IMG/VR virus record: IMGVR_UViG_3300021963_000246
Location: 1 to 42,011 of that record
DNA from: a virus
DNA: 42,011 bases
Direction: 5' to 3' (one strand)
Shown here: positions 32,854 through 40,843 of the stretch, piece by piece
Layout of the letters: every line of letters starts with the position of its first letter
Position numbering within the stretch: position 1 is the stretch's first letter
Position numbers and translations under genes: made by a program
The notes under the pieces: generated by a model
Told to the model about the DNA's origin: nothing
Databases searched by the model: none
The model's input: the letters and a program-made list of their open reading frames with translations, nothing else

Positions 32854-33342
32854 ACTGGCCAACTCTGTGTGTTCCACAGAAGCCAGTTTTTGTTGAACAG
32901 CGTCAATGTTCACAGTGTTCCACAATCCTGGATGCATGGGCTTGGGCCATACACCAGCTTGAATCCATGCATGTCCAATGTGCTCGTCGTTGAGCACTGG
33001 CACAAATTCCGTATCCAAAACACAAACCCAAGTGTGATATTCAAACACACCATCTGCTGATGTAAACTTTTCTAGCGGTACAAGTCTGTGATATTCTGGG
33101 AAGTGTCCCAGTTCCTCAATACATTCTCTTTCCATGCCACCTAGAAGAGTCTCGCCAGATTCAACTTTGCCTCCGGGAAGGCCCCATGTCTCTGGATGTT
33201 TAGCGTCATTGCGCAACAAATACAGGTAACGGCCTGTACTCCGGGATAAAAACCAAACGCCTACAGCCTTTACAGTACCAAACTCCAAGCTCCGGGTGGG
33301 TACACTCCTTGATAGCTTTTTATCCATTGTTCGCCAGTCCAT
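32848..33342 (-). CDS. Nudix hydrolase
   Basis: A 164-residue protein with a complete Nudix box at about 58-80 (GGKVESGE, seven residues, RECIEELGH), which fits GX5EX7REUXEEXGU. Nudix enzymes cleave nucleoside diphosphates linked to another group; phage versions may clear oxidised nucleotides, dinucleotide signals or mRNA caps. The substrate is unknown. The start at 33342 overlaps the end of gp15 by 73 nt; ATG 33327 is an alternative and no clear ribosome site decides. Its 3' end overlaps the fibre stop by 6 nt and contains the fibre gene's terminator. Confidence 0.85.
   Translation of the reverse strand: MDWRTMDKKLSRSVPTRSLEFGTVKAVGVWFLSRSTGRYLYLLRNDAKHPETWGLPGGKVESGETLLGGMERECIEELGHFPEYHRLVPLEKFTSADGVFEYHTWVCVLDTEFVPVLNDEHIGHAWIQAGVWPKPMHPGLWNTVNIDAVQQKLASVEHTELASL
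32852..32891 (+). terminator. Two-part intrinsic terminator after the giant fibre
   Basis: An outer stem AAACTGGC/GCCAGTTT (32852-32859 with 32882-32889) encloses an inner stem TCTGTG/CACAGA (32864-32869 with 32875-32880). Five T residues end at 32891. It lies inside the 3' end of the leftward Nudix gene, so it is both coding and regulatory. Confidence 0.8.
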
Positions 33343-34688
33343 TCATATTGTGTACCAGTAGTTATGTTGGTAACATACTGAGTGGCAGTTTCGTCAGCGG
33401 CCACAAATACCACACGCCAACGAGAGCCATTCCACTCAATGATATCATTAGCCATAGCAATTAACGGTTGGCCGCCGGTGCCATCCCAGGCATTGGGATT
33501 GTCTGTGTTGTCCCAGTTGCCTGTATTTTCTGTCAGCAGGTATCTAACGCCCACAACAGGTGCAGGCAATCCAGCACCAGGACCACTTGCAAGTGGATTG
33601 ATAATGGCATCAATGGGTGCTAGTGTGTTTTGTGGTGCAGTGTCTGGATCAGGTGTGAATATAACCAATCTATCATCGTCAGGATTAATCACAATAGTAC
33701 CAACAATTGGGTTAGCAGTGTCAGGCGCCGCAATAGGTGGGCGATTCAATCTAATTTGACTGATACCCGGACGCAACACACCATAAGCTGAAATCACAGC
33801 AGGCCACAGCAGTGGTGAGTCTGCCACAATAGCAGTAGGATCCAAATCTTCATACCCGCCATTGGGCACAATTGTGGGATTGTACAACACTTGAATTTGA
33901 TTGTCAATCACAACCAATTTGTAGTTCCATGGTGTAAACATCTGTCGTGTGCCTAGCAACAGATCGTTGTTGGTGATAGCATCAATGGCATCACCTTGTG
34001 CGTCAAAGATACCGGCAATGATACGTTCCACCACACCCAGTTTCTTGATCTTGGCTGGTGATGATATCCATATGGGCATGGAGAATTTGATGCTGGCAAT
34101 GTCAATGGGATTTTCTGCACCTTGTGGAATTGCCCTTGAGCTCCATGTCAACTGATCCAAATACATCACACTCAAACTTGACCAGTCAATGTAGTTGTCA
34201 GTACTTTGCAGTTCTAATGAAGGATTGAACAGTGTTAAAATTTGCTCAAGTAGTTGCAGTTTCTGATTGGTGTTTGATGTCCAAATATCTAATGTAATAT
34301 TCAGCTTGTACGGCACAGGCATCAAGCGTTCAATGGTGAATGCGTTTCCTTGTGTGGTCTCATATGTATCTGTAGCAGTATCGTATGTGCGCTGGCGTAC
34401 ACTAAATCTATCCACAAAGGTGGGATCTTGTATGCGTGGTCTATCGTATTCAAGATTGTTGATGTAAAAAGTCATTAGCGGAGTTGATGGCAAGGCACTG
34501 GCAGAGTTTTCTTGAATGATAGTCTGTGCATTGCGACTGGAATCACCATACCGCACAGGCACACGCAACAAAGTAGCATTGTTTACACCATCAGTTTCGT
34601 TGCCGTACTCAATTTGGAATCCTGAAAAGATTCTGGTAAATTGCAGTAGGAACCTGCGTATTTGTGCGTCATAAAAAAATTGTTGCAT
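33270..34688 (-). CDS. 15: Tail sheath stabiliser/completion protein gp15-like
   Basis: A 472-residue protein. The N-terminus FFYDAQIRRFLLQFTRIFSGFQIEYG follows the pattern of T4 gp15 (YFYNSSFRRY type), which caps the tail and joins it to the neck. VPVRYGDSSRNAQTI, TIERLMPVPYKLNITLDIWTSN and QILTLFNPSLELQSTDNYIDW are typical of the family in aquatic phages. T4 gp15 has 272 residues. The extra C-terminal 200 residues contain WDNTDNPNAWDG and WNGSRWRVVFVA, possibly a surface-exposed domain. It begins 2 nt after the gp14 stop, so the two are co-translated. Confidence 0.8.
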   Translation of the reverse strand: MQQFFYDAQIRRFLLQFTRIFSGFQIEYGNETDGVNNATLLRVPVRYGDSSRNAQTIIQENSASALPSTPLMTFYINNLEYDRPRIQDPTFVDRFSVRQRTYDTATDTYETTQGNAFTIERLMPVPYKLNITLDIWTSNTNQKLQLLEQILTLFNPSLELQSTDNYIDWSSLSVMYLDQLTWSSRAIPQGAENPIDIASIKFSMPIWISSPAKIKKLGVVERIIAGIFDAQGDAIDAITNNDLLLGTRQMFTPWNYKLVVIDNQIQVLYNPTIVPNGGYEDLDPTAIVADSPLLWPAVISAYGVLRPGISQIRLNRPPIAAPDTANPIVGTIVINPDDDRLVIFTPDPDTAPQNTLAPIDAIINPLASGPGAGLPAPVVGVRYLLTENTGNWDNTDNPNAWDGTGGQPLIAMANDIIEWNGSRWRVVFVAADETATQYVTNITTGTQYEWTGEQWIKSYQGVYPPGAWSLVL

Positions 34689-34690
34689 GT

Positions 34691-36049
34691 TTATCTTGAA
34701 AAAGGTGGTGGCGGGTTGGGTGGCAAGAAGCCGCCTTGATCGCCATTGTCTGCTTTGGGTTTGAGAGCTTGACTCAAACTCTGACGCTGTGGTATAGCAC
34801 CCAAGTCAGTGGTATTGGTAGTGTATGTATTGTTCACAAAGCCCGAGCGTTGAGTTTGATTGACAGGTCCATTGTCTAAATTGGTGCGTACTTTTTCTTC
34901 AATCTTGATCCACATGCGACCATTGTATCGGAACAGTCTGTTGGGCTTGTAATCCAATCGCAAGCAGTAGTCTCCGGCCACAGGATTTGGAGGAAAACTC
35001 ACACCTGGAGTAACTGGCAGGCCGTTTGGTGCTTTGCCATCACCAGTGAGATAGCCTGCGGTATACCCATCTGCTCGTGGAGTGACATTCATTCCGCCTT
35101 GTGTGCCATCAACTGTGGTGCCACCCATGGTATACAAACTGGTTGGGTTGGCAGGCTGACCATCTTCTGTTGTGGCCACAACATAAAACTTTTCAACGTC
35201 ATATCCACTTAGTGGCACTTCCACATTGGCCTGAGCAAGAATGTCGTCATTGATCTGTTGATCTTTGGGTCTGGTACTCTGCATGTCAGAAATTGTGGGC
35301 GGAGTATACGGAGCCCAATATTCAGTGTTGGTAATGTCTGTGCCAGCAGGTGTATTTTTGATAGCACGATAATAAACATCACCATAATTTACAATGCTGC
35401 CACCAGGATAGAAATCACCCGGATCCCAAATGTATTCGGCCACAAAAGGCTTGTCCAATATGCTGTTGTATTCTTGTGCATTGGTCAGTGGCGTGGCTTT
35501 TACCCGCCACAAGTGCGGCAACCAAGTTTGGCTAAAGCCTTCTGATGCAAAGTTAGCATCCTGGATCACATAGTATCTGGGCAAGGCCAAGGGCAAGGCT
35601 GCATTTAATGGATTGTAATCTTTCAAATTTGGCACTTCGATCACGTCGCCGTTCATGAGTTTGCGACCAAATGTGTCAATCATGTCGTTGTAGTGGAATG
35701 TTATGAACAAAGTGTCAGAGTTTAAAAACAATCCAAACTGAGTCAAGTCAAAGTCCACATCCTGCACACGATACACACCGCGCATGACGTAGATGTCTGG
35801 ATCATATATTCTGTCTCTATTTTCCAGCAACAGCAAGTCTTGGATGTTTAGCGGGCTTTGTGTGTCGTAAATGGGCTGTGTGACATCATAGTTGCCCGAC
35901 AGCGCAGAATCTTGCCCACCTGTTTGTGGGCCCAGATATTTGTGGATGAAAATGTCGAGGCCACCTACCGTGTACATCTCACTAATAGTGCGATCCAAAA
36001 ATTGGTAGTCTCTTGTGCGATTTGGGCGGTATAAACTTAGACGTGGCAT
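34691..36049 (-). CDS. 14: Neck protein gp14-like
   Basis: A 452-residue protein. I assign it to gp14 from its position directly before gp15 and from the pattern of aquatic gp14 proteins (EMYTVGGLDIFIHKYLGPQ, RDRIYDPDIYVMRGVYRVQDVDFDL, LFITFHYNDMIDTFGRKLMNGD, VIEVPNLKDYNPL, then PRYYVIQDANFASEGFSQTW). T4 gp14 is 256 residues. The extra part includes WDPGDFYPGGSIVNYGDVYYRAI and a flexible Pro-rich C-terminus. It forms the neck with gp13, which here is encoded 3.4 kb away on the other strand. The ATG lies 6 nt after a late promoter. Confidence 0.78.
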   Translation of the reverse strand: MPRLSLYRPNRTRDYQFLDRTISEMYTVGGLDIFIHKYLGPQTGGQDSALSGNYDVTQPIYDTQSPLNIQDLLLLENRDRIYDPDIYVMRGVYRVQDVDFDLTQFGLFLNSDTLFITFHYNDMIDTFGRKLMNGDVIEVPNLKDYNPLNAALPLALPRYYVIQDANFASEGFSQTWLPHLWRVKATPLTNAQEYNSILDKPFVAEYIWDPGDFYPGGSIVNYGDVYYRAIKNTPAGTDITNTEYWAPYTPPTISDMQSTRPKDQQINDDILAQANVEVPLSGYDVEKFYVVATTEDGQPANPTSLYTMGGTTVDGTQGGMNVTPRADGYTAGYLTGDGKAPNGLPVTPGVSFPPNPVAGDYCLRLDYKPNRLFRYNGRMWIKIEEKVRTNLDNGPVNQTQRSGFVNNTYTTNTTDLGAIPQRQSLSQALKPKADNGDQGGFLPPNPPPPFSR

Positions 36050-36055
36050 AGTGTA

Positions 36056-36063
36056 TATTTATG
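36056..36063 (-). promoter_or_regulatory. Late promoter CATAAATA 6 nt before the gp14 ATG
   Basis: On the minus strand TAAATA (36061-36056) is followed by TACACT and ATG 36049. No Shine-Dalgarno lies between. One mismatch to TATAAATA. Confidence 0.55.
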
Positions 36064-36069
36064 GGCAGG

Positions 36070-36098
36070 TTGACCAATAATTTCCAACCTGTTATACT
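36070..36098 (+). promoter_or_regulatory. Sigma70-type promoter placing +1 on ATG 36105
   Basis: TTGACC (36070-36075), a 17-bp spacer and TATACT (36093-36098), then exactly 6 nt to the ATG. It diverges from the gp14 late promoter, which lies only 7 nt away. Confidence 0.7.
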
Positions 36099-36104
36099 TT
36101 GGGC

Positions 36105-36374
36105 ATGAAAGTAGTTAAATTAAACAACAGATTCCGCCAATACAAACAGCACGGGCATGTGATTGCTGTGCGATGTGATAGTTGGCTGGGGGAAGGCACG
36201 TCTTTTGAACAAATATGCAAGGCCAAACTGGGAGGCCGAGGCTACATGCCCGACAACGACTGGCATGCTTACTTTGGCAAAAACAACGGCCGCGCCAACC
36301 GCCCATTCTGGGTCTCCTTCCGCAGGGAATCAGATCTTACTTTAGTACTACTTTCTGCCCAGTTGACCAAATAA
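36105..36374 (+). CDS. Small hypothetical protein, leaderless start
   Basis: An 89-residue basic protein (KLNNRFRQYKQHGHVIAVRC, LGGRGYMPDNDWHAYFG, NRPFWVSFRRESDLTLVLL). I recognise no family; the mix of aromatic and basic residues suggests a compact single domain. It is transcribed from a near-consensus sigma70 promoter whose expected +1 is the ATG, so it is probably an early gene. The stop is followed at once by a second sigma70 promoter for the next gene. Confidence 0.6.
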   Translation: MKVVKLNNRFRQYKQHGHVIAVRCDSWLGEGTSFEQICKAKLGGRGYMPDNDWHAYFGKNNGRANRPFWVSFRRESDLTLVLLSAQLTK

Positions 36375-36391
36375 TTAAAATCTGCTATAAT
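36363..36391 (+). promoter_or_regulatory. Consensus sigma70 promoter for the 36419 gene
   Basis: TTGACC (36363-36368), a 17-bp spacer and a perfect TATAAT (36386-36391). The leader of about 20 nt carries AGGAG (36409-36413), 5 nt from the ATG. A strong early promoter. Confidence 0.85.
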
Positions 36392-36418
36392 ACACACTTG
36401 TTCACTACAGGAGTCTGT

Positions 36419-36706
36419 ATGCAAAAGGCAGCAAAATTTGTTGCAAAGTATTCTACTGCCAACAAGTCCAAAGCAGTGGTTCCTTATGATCGTATACAAG
36501 CCACAGAAAAATGGGTGGAATACAGCCTGGACATTGTGGACATGAATCGTATTTTGATGCAGTCAGACTTTGACACCAAATGGCGTCTAATGGAAGCCCT
36601 GGACGTTGCAGAGCGCAAGAGAAAATACATGTATAACCACAAAAACTTTAAACTCAAACGTGCTACGGAATTGTTTGAACTCTGCAAAGATTTGGCTGTA
36701 AAATAA
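36419..36706 (+). CDS. Small helical hypothetical protein
   Basis: A 95-residue, highly charged protein, probably all helical (RIQATEKWVEYSLDIVDMNR, EALDVAERKRKYMYNHKNFK, ATELFELCKDLAVK). I recognise no family. A frame opening at 36215 is only a chance upstream extension. ATG 36419 has AGGAG at 5 nt and a perfect -10 upstream. It lies 12 nt before the 377-residue gene and is likely co-transcribed with it as an early unit. Confidence 0.7.
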   Translation: MQKAAKFVAKYSTANKSKAVVPYDRIQATEKWVEYSLDIVDMNRILMQSDFDTKWRLMEALDVAERKRKYMYNHKNFKLKRATELFELCKDLAVK

Positions 36707-36718
36707 GTAAGGACACAC

Positions 36719-37852
36719 ATGAGCACCACATTCAAAATTAAACTGCTAAACCCCCGCAGTTCTGACACCAACATCTTGGGCATGGAGCCAACTTGGCAAG
36801 TCCAGCCCACAGAGTATCGTGCCAGCCGACTGAGCAAGGCGTTCTCTTGGTATAACTATTTCTACGGCAAGAAAGATGCCCGGGACATGATTGTGAACTA
36901 CTTGGAAGCACATGATCGTAAGGCCGATGTGCGCCTGCTTAAAGGCATTCCAGATTCGGCAATTCGACTGACCACAGGCTGGCTGTGCCGCATGAGTATG
37001 GTAGGACTGGAACTGCATGACGCAGAACAACTCAAATTGCAAAATCAATTGCGAGAAATCTTAGACAGCAAGCAAAACGAAGTGACAGAAGTCACAGAAG
37101 AGCCTGCTGTGGCCAAACCCAACATCCAGGACCGCCTGCGCGAAAAAGCGTCAGAGTGCAACGGCGAACTGGACGGCATGTTTGACGAGTTCATGTTGAG
37201 CGGTGCCAAACTGACTGCAGACTTCAAGCCGGTGTCAATCATGCGTGGGCTAAATGTGGCACCGCAAATGATCAGTCAAATTGCTGACAACTGGAAGCGC
37301 AAACTCACAGAGTTTGAAGCAGTGGTTGAGGGCAAGGATGCACAACTGGTAGAAGCATACAGTTACCTTTCTAAAATCCAACTGCGCAATGTGATCAAGT
37401 TTTGCGAAGCTGTGGTCAACGATTGCGGTGCTTATGTGCAGATCAAAAAAGTGGAACGCAAACCACGCAAGGTCAAAGCAGTGCCACCAGAAAAACGTGC
37501 GGCCAAGTTCAAGATTCTGGCAGAATTTGCAGAACTCAAACTCAAGAGCCAGCCAGCCGCAAGCCTTGTGGACAAAACCGAAGCCTGGTTATATGACAGC
37601 AAAAAACGAAAACTCATCCACCTTGTGGCAGACAGTCATACACAGGCATTCACTGTAAAGAACAACTCAATCATTGGGTTTTCGACTGTGGAAACAGTAC
37701 AAAAGACTCTGCGCAAGCCAGCAGAACAGCTGAAGGGTATTGTGGGTGCAGGCAAGCCCGCCGCCCGTAAAGCATTCAAGGATATCAAAGCCACAGAAAC
37801 TGCATGGAACGCCCGTGGCACAGAGAACTTGATCATCCTTAAGAGTTGGTAA
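36719..37852 (+). CDS. Conserved hypothetical protein of T4-like aquatic phages
   Basis: A 377-residue soluble protein. Its pattern (EYRASRLSKAFSWYNYFYGKKDARDMIVNYL, read as two helices; LKGIPDSAIRLTTGWLCRM; QTFVKNNS-type C-terminal strand region; KTLRKPAEQLKG; KAFKDIKATETAWNARGTEN) resembles a protein I recall from marine T4-like phages without known function. A coiled-coil and Lys-rich middle (about 200-300) suggests nucleic acid or protein binding. AAGGA lies 5 nt before the ATG. Its stop codon is part of the late promoter of the next gene. Confidence 0.65.
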   Translation: MSTTFKIKLLNPRSSDTNILGMEPTWQVQPTEYRASRLSKAFSWYNYFYGKKDARDMIVNYLEAHDRKADVRLLKGIPDSAIRLTTGWLCRMSMVGLELHDAEQLKLQNQLREILDSKQNEVTEVTEEPAVAKPNIQDRLREKASECNGELDGMFDEFMLSGAKLTADFKPVSIMRGLNVAPQMISQIADNWKRKLTEFEAVVEGKDAQLVEAYSYLSKIQLRNVIKFCEAVVNDCGAYVQIKKVERKPRKVKAVPPEKRAAKFKILAEFAELKLKSQPAASLVDKTEAWLYDSKKRKLIHLVADSHTQAFTVKNNSIIGFSTVETVQKTLRKPAEQLKGIVGAGKPAARKAFKDIKATETAWNARGTENLIILKSW

Positions 37853-37855
37853 ATA
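37848..37855 (+). promoter_or_regulatory. Late promoter GGTAAATA 5 nt before ATG 37861
   Basis: TAAATA (37850-37855) begins with the stop codon of the previous gene. It is followed by TCGGC and the ATG. This decides ATG 37861 over the in-frame TTG at 37846. Confidence 0.55.
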
Positions 37856-37860
37856 TCGGC

Positions 37861-38823
37861 ATGCAATTTATTCCAGACGAGGATCCAAGTGATCCTCGTG
37901 TCTTTGTGCCCAATGTTGAATTTTACATAACCAATGTTTGTAATTTGGCCTGTCCAGATTGCAATCGATTCAACAATTATAATTTTCGTGGCTGGCAAGA
38001 TTGGCACGACTATGCAGAACAATATCAACAATGGGCCAAGTATATCAAACTGCAACGGATAACTATCCTTGGTGGAGAACCATTGTTGAATCCCTCTATA
38101 TGTGATTGGATTGATGGAATCAATCAATTGTGGGGTAAAACAGTCCAGGTACTCACAAACGGAACCCGTTTAAATCATGTGCCAAATTTGTATGACCGCA
38201 TGATCAAATTTCACGATCCGGCTTTGCCTTGGAAAAAAAACTGGATCGGAGTTAGCATACACAATGAAAACGATAGACAACGATGCTTTGATGAAATACG
38301 CAAGTTTCTTAAAGGCACAATCACCTATCATGCAAAAACTGATCTTGACAATGAAGATAATGCAGTGACTTATGGTGCAAATCATGCATTTATAGACAGC
38401 AATGGCATGAGAATATGTGTATGGGAATACGATTCTTTTTACAAGGCCTCAATACAACAAAATACTCAAGGTAAATTTATTTTATGGGACAATGATCCAA
38501 TTGAATCGCACAACCAGTGCGGGTTTGTGCTAAACAAATGCTATCATTTTATAAAAGCCAAATTATACAAATGCGGTCCAGTGGCGTTATTTCCTGAGTT
38601 TGATCAACAGCACCACTTAAATATAACTGATCAGGACCGTGAACTGATCAATGGGTATCAGCCACTGAGTGTTGATCAGTTTGATCAAAGAGGTAAAGTA
38701 TTTTTAGATCATATAGATGATGTAATCCCTCAGTGTAAATTTTGTCCAAATGGCAGTCAGTTTGCGGGCAAAAAAATATTTGCAGTAAGCAAAAAAATTA
38801 ATTCAGTTAGTGGGTTTGATTGA
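37861..38823 (+). CDS. Radical SAM protein with C-terminal Cys cluster (third copy)
   Basis: This 320-residue protein has CNLACPDC with Cys27, Cys31 and Cys34 as the S-adenosylmethionine cluster, then ITILGGEPLLNP and VLTNGTRL, the usual next motifs. The C-terminal third has many Cys (CVWEY, NQCGF, NKCYHF, KLYKCGPV, CKFCPNG), consistent with an auxiliary Fe-S region of the SPASM/twitch type. It belongs to a different subfamily from the pair at 3901-5756: it has the GGEP form instead of CGxxGDP. The next gene (SGNH hydrolase-like) starts 1 nt after its stop, so the two probably act together. The substrate is unknown. Confidence 0.85.
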   Translation: MQFIPDEDPSDPRVFVPNVEFYITNVCNLACPDCNRFNNYNFRGWQDWHDYAEQYQQWAKYIKLQRITILGGEPLLNPSICDWIDGINQLWGKTVQVLTNGTRLNHVPNLYDRMIKFHDPALPWKKNWIGVSIHNENDRQRCFDEIRKFLKGTITYHAKTDLDNEDNAVTYGANHAFIDSNGMRICVWEYDSFYKASIQQNTQGKFILWDNDPIESHNQCGFVLNKCYHFIKAKLYKCGPVALFPEFDQQHHLNITDQDRELINGYQPLSVDQFDQRGKVFLDHIDDVIPQCKFCPNGSQFAGKKIFAVSKKINSVSGFD

Positions 38824-38824
38824 T

Positions 38825-39490
38825 ATGAAAACAGTATTATTGACTTTTGGAGACAGTTGGCCACAGGGGGTGGAGCTTGGCGATGGAAAACGCTATGGTG
38901 AAATTCTACAAGAACAAATGAAGTTTGATGAATTTTATAACTATGGTCTTGGCGGCACTAGCAATGAACACATGCTACGACAATTGCAAAAATACGTTGA
39001 TGAGCATCACACGCCCGACCACAAAACAACTGCAATTTTTTTCTTAACAAACCCACACCGCACTGCATACTGGCCTCATGATTCAGATTTCAATGTACAC
39101 GGCGAGTATCGTCAACACTGGAACGACGAAGCCAAACAAATTTTTATGAAAACATGGTTGCATTTTCACACAGATGAAATTACTGTGATGAGATCAAGTT
39201 TGAGTGTTTGTGCATTGCAAAGCTGGTGCAACCGTTGCGGTATAGACGATTATTATTTTTCTGGTTGGGTAAAATACCCCACTTGGTTGCCGTGTGTGGA
39301 CACTGATAAAATTTGGGCGCAAGGAACAGAAACTGTAGCTGATTGGTTTGGTGCTCCAGATCACAACGGTGAAAATTTATATAACGTAGAAAACAATCCC
39401 TATATTCGACCCAACTTTTGCCACCCAAATCAGCTAGGACATCAACTTATAGCTGATCGGTTGCAGGGTTGGATACAGTCTACGCAATAA
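38825..39490 (+). CDS. SGNH/GDSL-type hydrolase-like protein
   Basis: A 221-residue protein. FGDSWPQG (Ser11 as nucleophile), GGTSNEHM (Gly44 and Asn47 blocks) and CHPNQLGHQLIADRL (His200) follow the block order of SGNH esterases. These remove acyl groups from sugars, lipids or peptides. The usual Asp three residues before the catalytic His is replaced here by an Asn/Phe stretch (RPNFCHP), so activity is uncertain. ATG 38825 is preferred over the upstream 38810 start, which overlaps the radical SAM gene. Confidence 0.72.
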   Translation: MKTVLLTFGDSWPQGVELGDGKRYGEILQEQMKFDEFYNYGLGGTSNEHMLRQLQKYVDEHHTPDHKTTAIFFLTNPHRTAYWPHDSDFNVHGEYRQHWNDEAKQIFMKTWLHFHTDEITVMRSSLSVCALQSWCNRCGIDDYYFSGWVKYPTWLPCVDTDKIWAQGTETVADWFGAPDHNGENLYNVENNPYIRPNFCHPNQLGHQLIADRLQGWIQSTQ

Positions 39491-39493
39491 ATA
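39486..39493 (+). promoter_or_regulatory. Late promoter AATAAATA for gp13
   Basis: TAAATA (39488-39493) overlaps the stop of the previous gene and lies 18 nt before ATG 39512. Confidence 0.55.
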
Positions 39494-39494
39494 C

Positions 39495-39511
39495 AGGGAC
39501 ACGGAGTCCCT
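39495..39511 (+). promoter_or_regulatory. Hairpin holding the gp13 ribosome site
   Basis: AGGGAC, loop ACGGA and GTCCCT form a perfect 6-bp hairpin ending directly at the ATG. The only Shine-Dalgarno (GGAG, 39503-39506) lies in the loop and first stem base. Confidence 0.6.
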
Positions 39512-40279
39512 ATGGCAGAACAGCAAGACACACTTTCTCAGCTCAAACAAAATCTCATTGAGTATGCACAGCTTCAGCTGGGCAGTCAAATCATTGATTT
39601 GGAACTAGACCCATCCCACTACGAAGCTGCATATACCAAAACAATTGGCACTTACCGCCAACGAGCCAACAATGCTTACGAGGAAAGTTACAGTTTTTTC
39701 ACCCTGGTCAAGGATGAAAACATCTACACCCTGCCACAAGAAGTGGTAAGTGTGCGCCAGTGTTTTCGCAGAACTTTTGGTGATGCAACTGGTCCTTATG
39801 CTTCAAACTTTGACCCGTTTGCACAGGCTTCGTTGAATGTTTACTTGATGAACTTCAACGTGGCTGGTGGTCTTGCTACATACGACTTTTACAGTCAATA
39901 CACAGAGTTGGCTGCTAAAATGTTTGGTGGATATTTCAACTATACATTTAATCCTGTTACCAAGAAACTACAGTTGATTCGTGATCCCAAGAATACTGGC
40001 GAAGCTGTGCTTATCTGGACCTATAACTTGAAGCCAGAAATCAATCTCTTGAGCGACTATCAAATTTCACAGTGGATCCGTGACTACATGGTAGCCAGCT
40101 GTAAGATGATCATTGGTGAAGCACGTGAAAAGTTTGGCACCATTGCTGGCCCACAGGGTGGCGGCACTCTAAATGGTACCGCCATGAAAGCAGAAGCCAA
40201 AACAGCCATGGACGAATTGATTGGTCAACTGGTCAATTATGTGGATGCCAGCCAGCCATTGACCTGGGTGATTGGTTAA
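39512..40279 (+). CDS. 13: Neck protein gp13
   Basis: A 255-residue neck protein that joins head and tail with gp14. The N-terminus (LSQLKQNLIEYAQLQLGSQI, DLELDPSHYEAAYTKTIGTYRQR) and LPQEVVSVRQCFRRTFGDATG near 85 are diagnostic of gp13 in aquatic T4-like phages. WIRDYMVASCKMIIGEAREKFG near 188 is too. T4 gp13 is 309 residues. It lies on the plus strand with a late promoter, while gp14 and gp15 are on the minus strand more than 3 kb away. Confidence 0.88.
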   Translation: MAEQQDTLSQLKQNLIEYAQLQLGSQIIDLELDPSHYEAAYTKTIGTYRQRANNAYEESYSFFTLVKDENIYTLPQEVVSVRQCFRRTFGDATGPYASNFDPFAQASLNVYLMNFNVAGGLATYDFYSQYTELAAKMFGGYFNYTFNPVTKKLQLIRDPKNTGEAVLIWTYNLKPEINLLSDYQISQWIRDYMVASCKMIIGEAREKFGTIAGPQGGGTLNGTAMKAEAKTAMDELIGQLVNYVDASQPLTWVIG

Positions 40280-40286
40280 TACAATA

Positions 40287-40315
40287 TAGACACACGGCGA
40301 TAAATTTGCTATAAT
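40287..40315 (+). promoter_or_regulatory. Sigma70-type promoter placing +1 on ATG 40322
   Basis: TAGACA (40287-40292), a 17-bp spacer and TATAAT (40310-40315), then exactly 6 nt to the ATG. There is no Shine-Dalgarno between them. Confidence 0.7.
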
Positions 40316-40321
40316 CATCAC

Positions 40322-40843
40322 ATGGACTTGATGATTGATCTTGAGGGCTTGGGAACAGGCCCCGACACTACTATTCTTACCATTGCTGCCCAGGCGTTCG
40401 ATCCGTTTGGCTCCGGCTACTACGAGCAATCATACTATGCCAGAGTCACACTGGAGAGCCAAGAAACTCGTAGCATACAGCAAGGTACTATAGAGTGGTG
40501 GGCCACACAACCTGCTGTGGTGCGTGACGAAGCGTTTGCTGAAGAAGACCGCATACCCTTGGATGAGGCACTGGACGGGTTAGGCAAATTAATTTGGCAT
40601 GCTAAACGTATTTGGGCGCAAGGACCCACATACGATATGAACATCCTTGAGCATGCTTACAAAAGTTACAACAAACCTCTACCCTGGCAATATTACCAGG
40701 TGCGTGACAGTCGCACAGTGTTTTCACTGTGGCCCAACCAGCCAATCCCATCCACTAGTCACCATGCCTTAGAAGACTGCCGCAGACAAATTGGCATGCT
40801 ACAAAACACACTTAAATACCTCAACGTTCGGGAGTTAAAATGA
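40322..40843 (+). CDS. DEDDh 3'-5' exonuclease (Rv2179c/RNase T-like)
   Basis: A 173-residue nuclease. IDLEGLG gives Asp6 and Glu8 (Exo I), TYDMNIL gives Asp105 (Exo II), and HHALEDCRRQ gives His147/148 and Asp152 (Exo III). The set is complete for a DEDDh enzyme. The short length without other domains and QGTIEWWATQ resemble the 3'-5' exoribonuclease group also found in T4-like phages. It could trim RNA or single-stranded DNA. The start is leaderless from a near-consensus sigma70 promoter. Its end overlaps the dNMP kinase gene by 4 nt. Confidence 0.85.
   Translation: MDLMIDLEGLGTGPDTTILTIAAQAFDPFGSGYYEQSYYARVTLESQETRSIQQGTIEWWATQPAVVRDEAFAEEDRIPLDEALDGLGKLIWHAKRIWAQGPTYDMNILEHAYKSYNKPLPWQYYQVRDSRTVFSLWPNQPIPSTSHHALEDCRRQIGMLQNTLKYLNVRELK

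Noticed and set aside
36215-36418. N-terminal extension of the small helical protein
   Set aside because: It lies inside the gene at 36105-36374 in another frame. ATG 36419 has AGGAG and a perfect sigma70 promoter.
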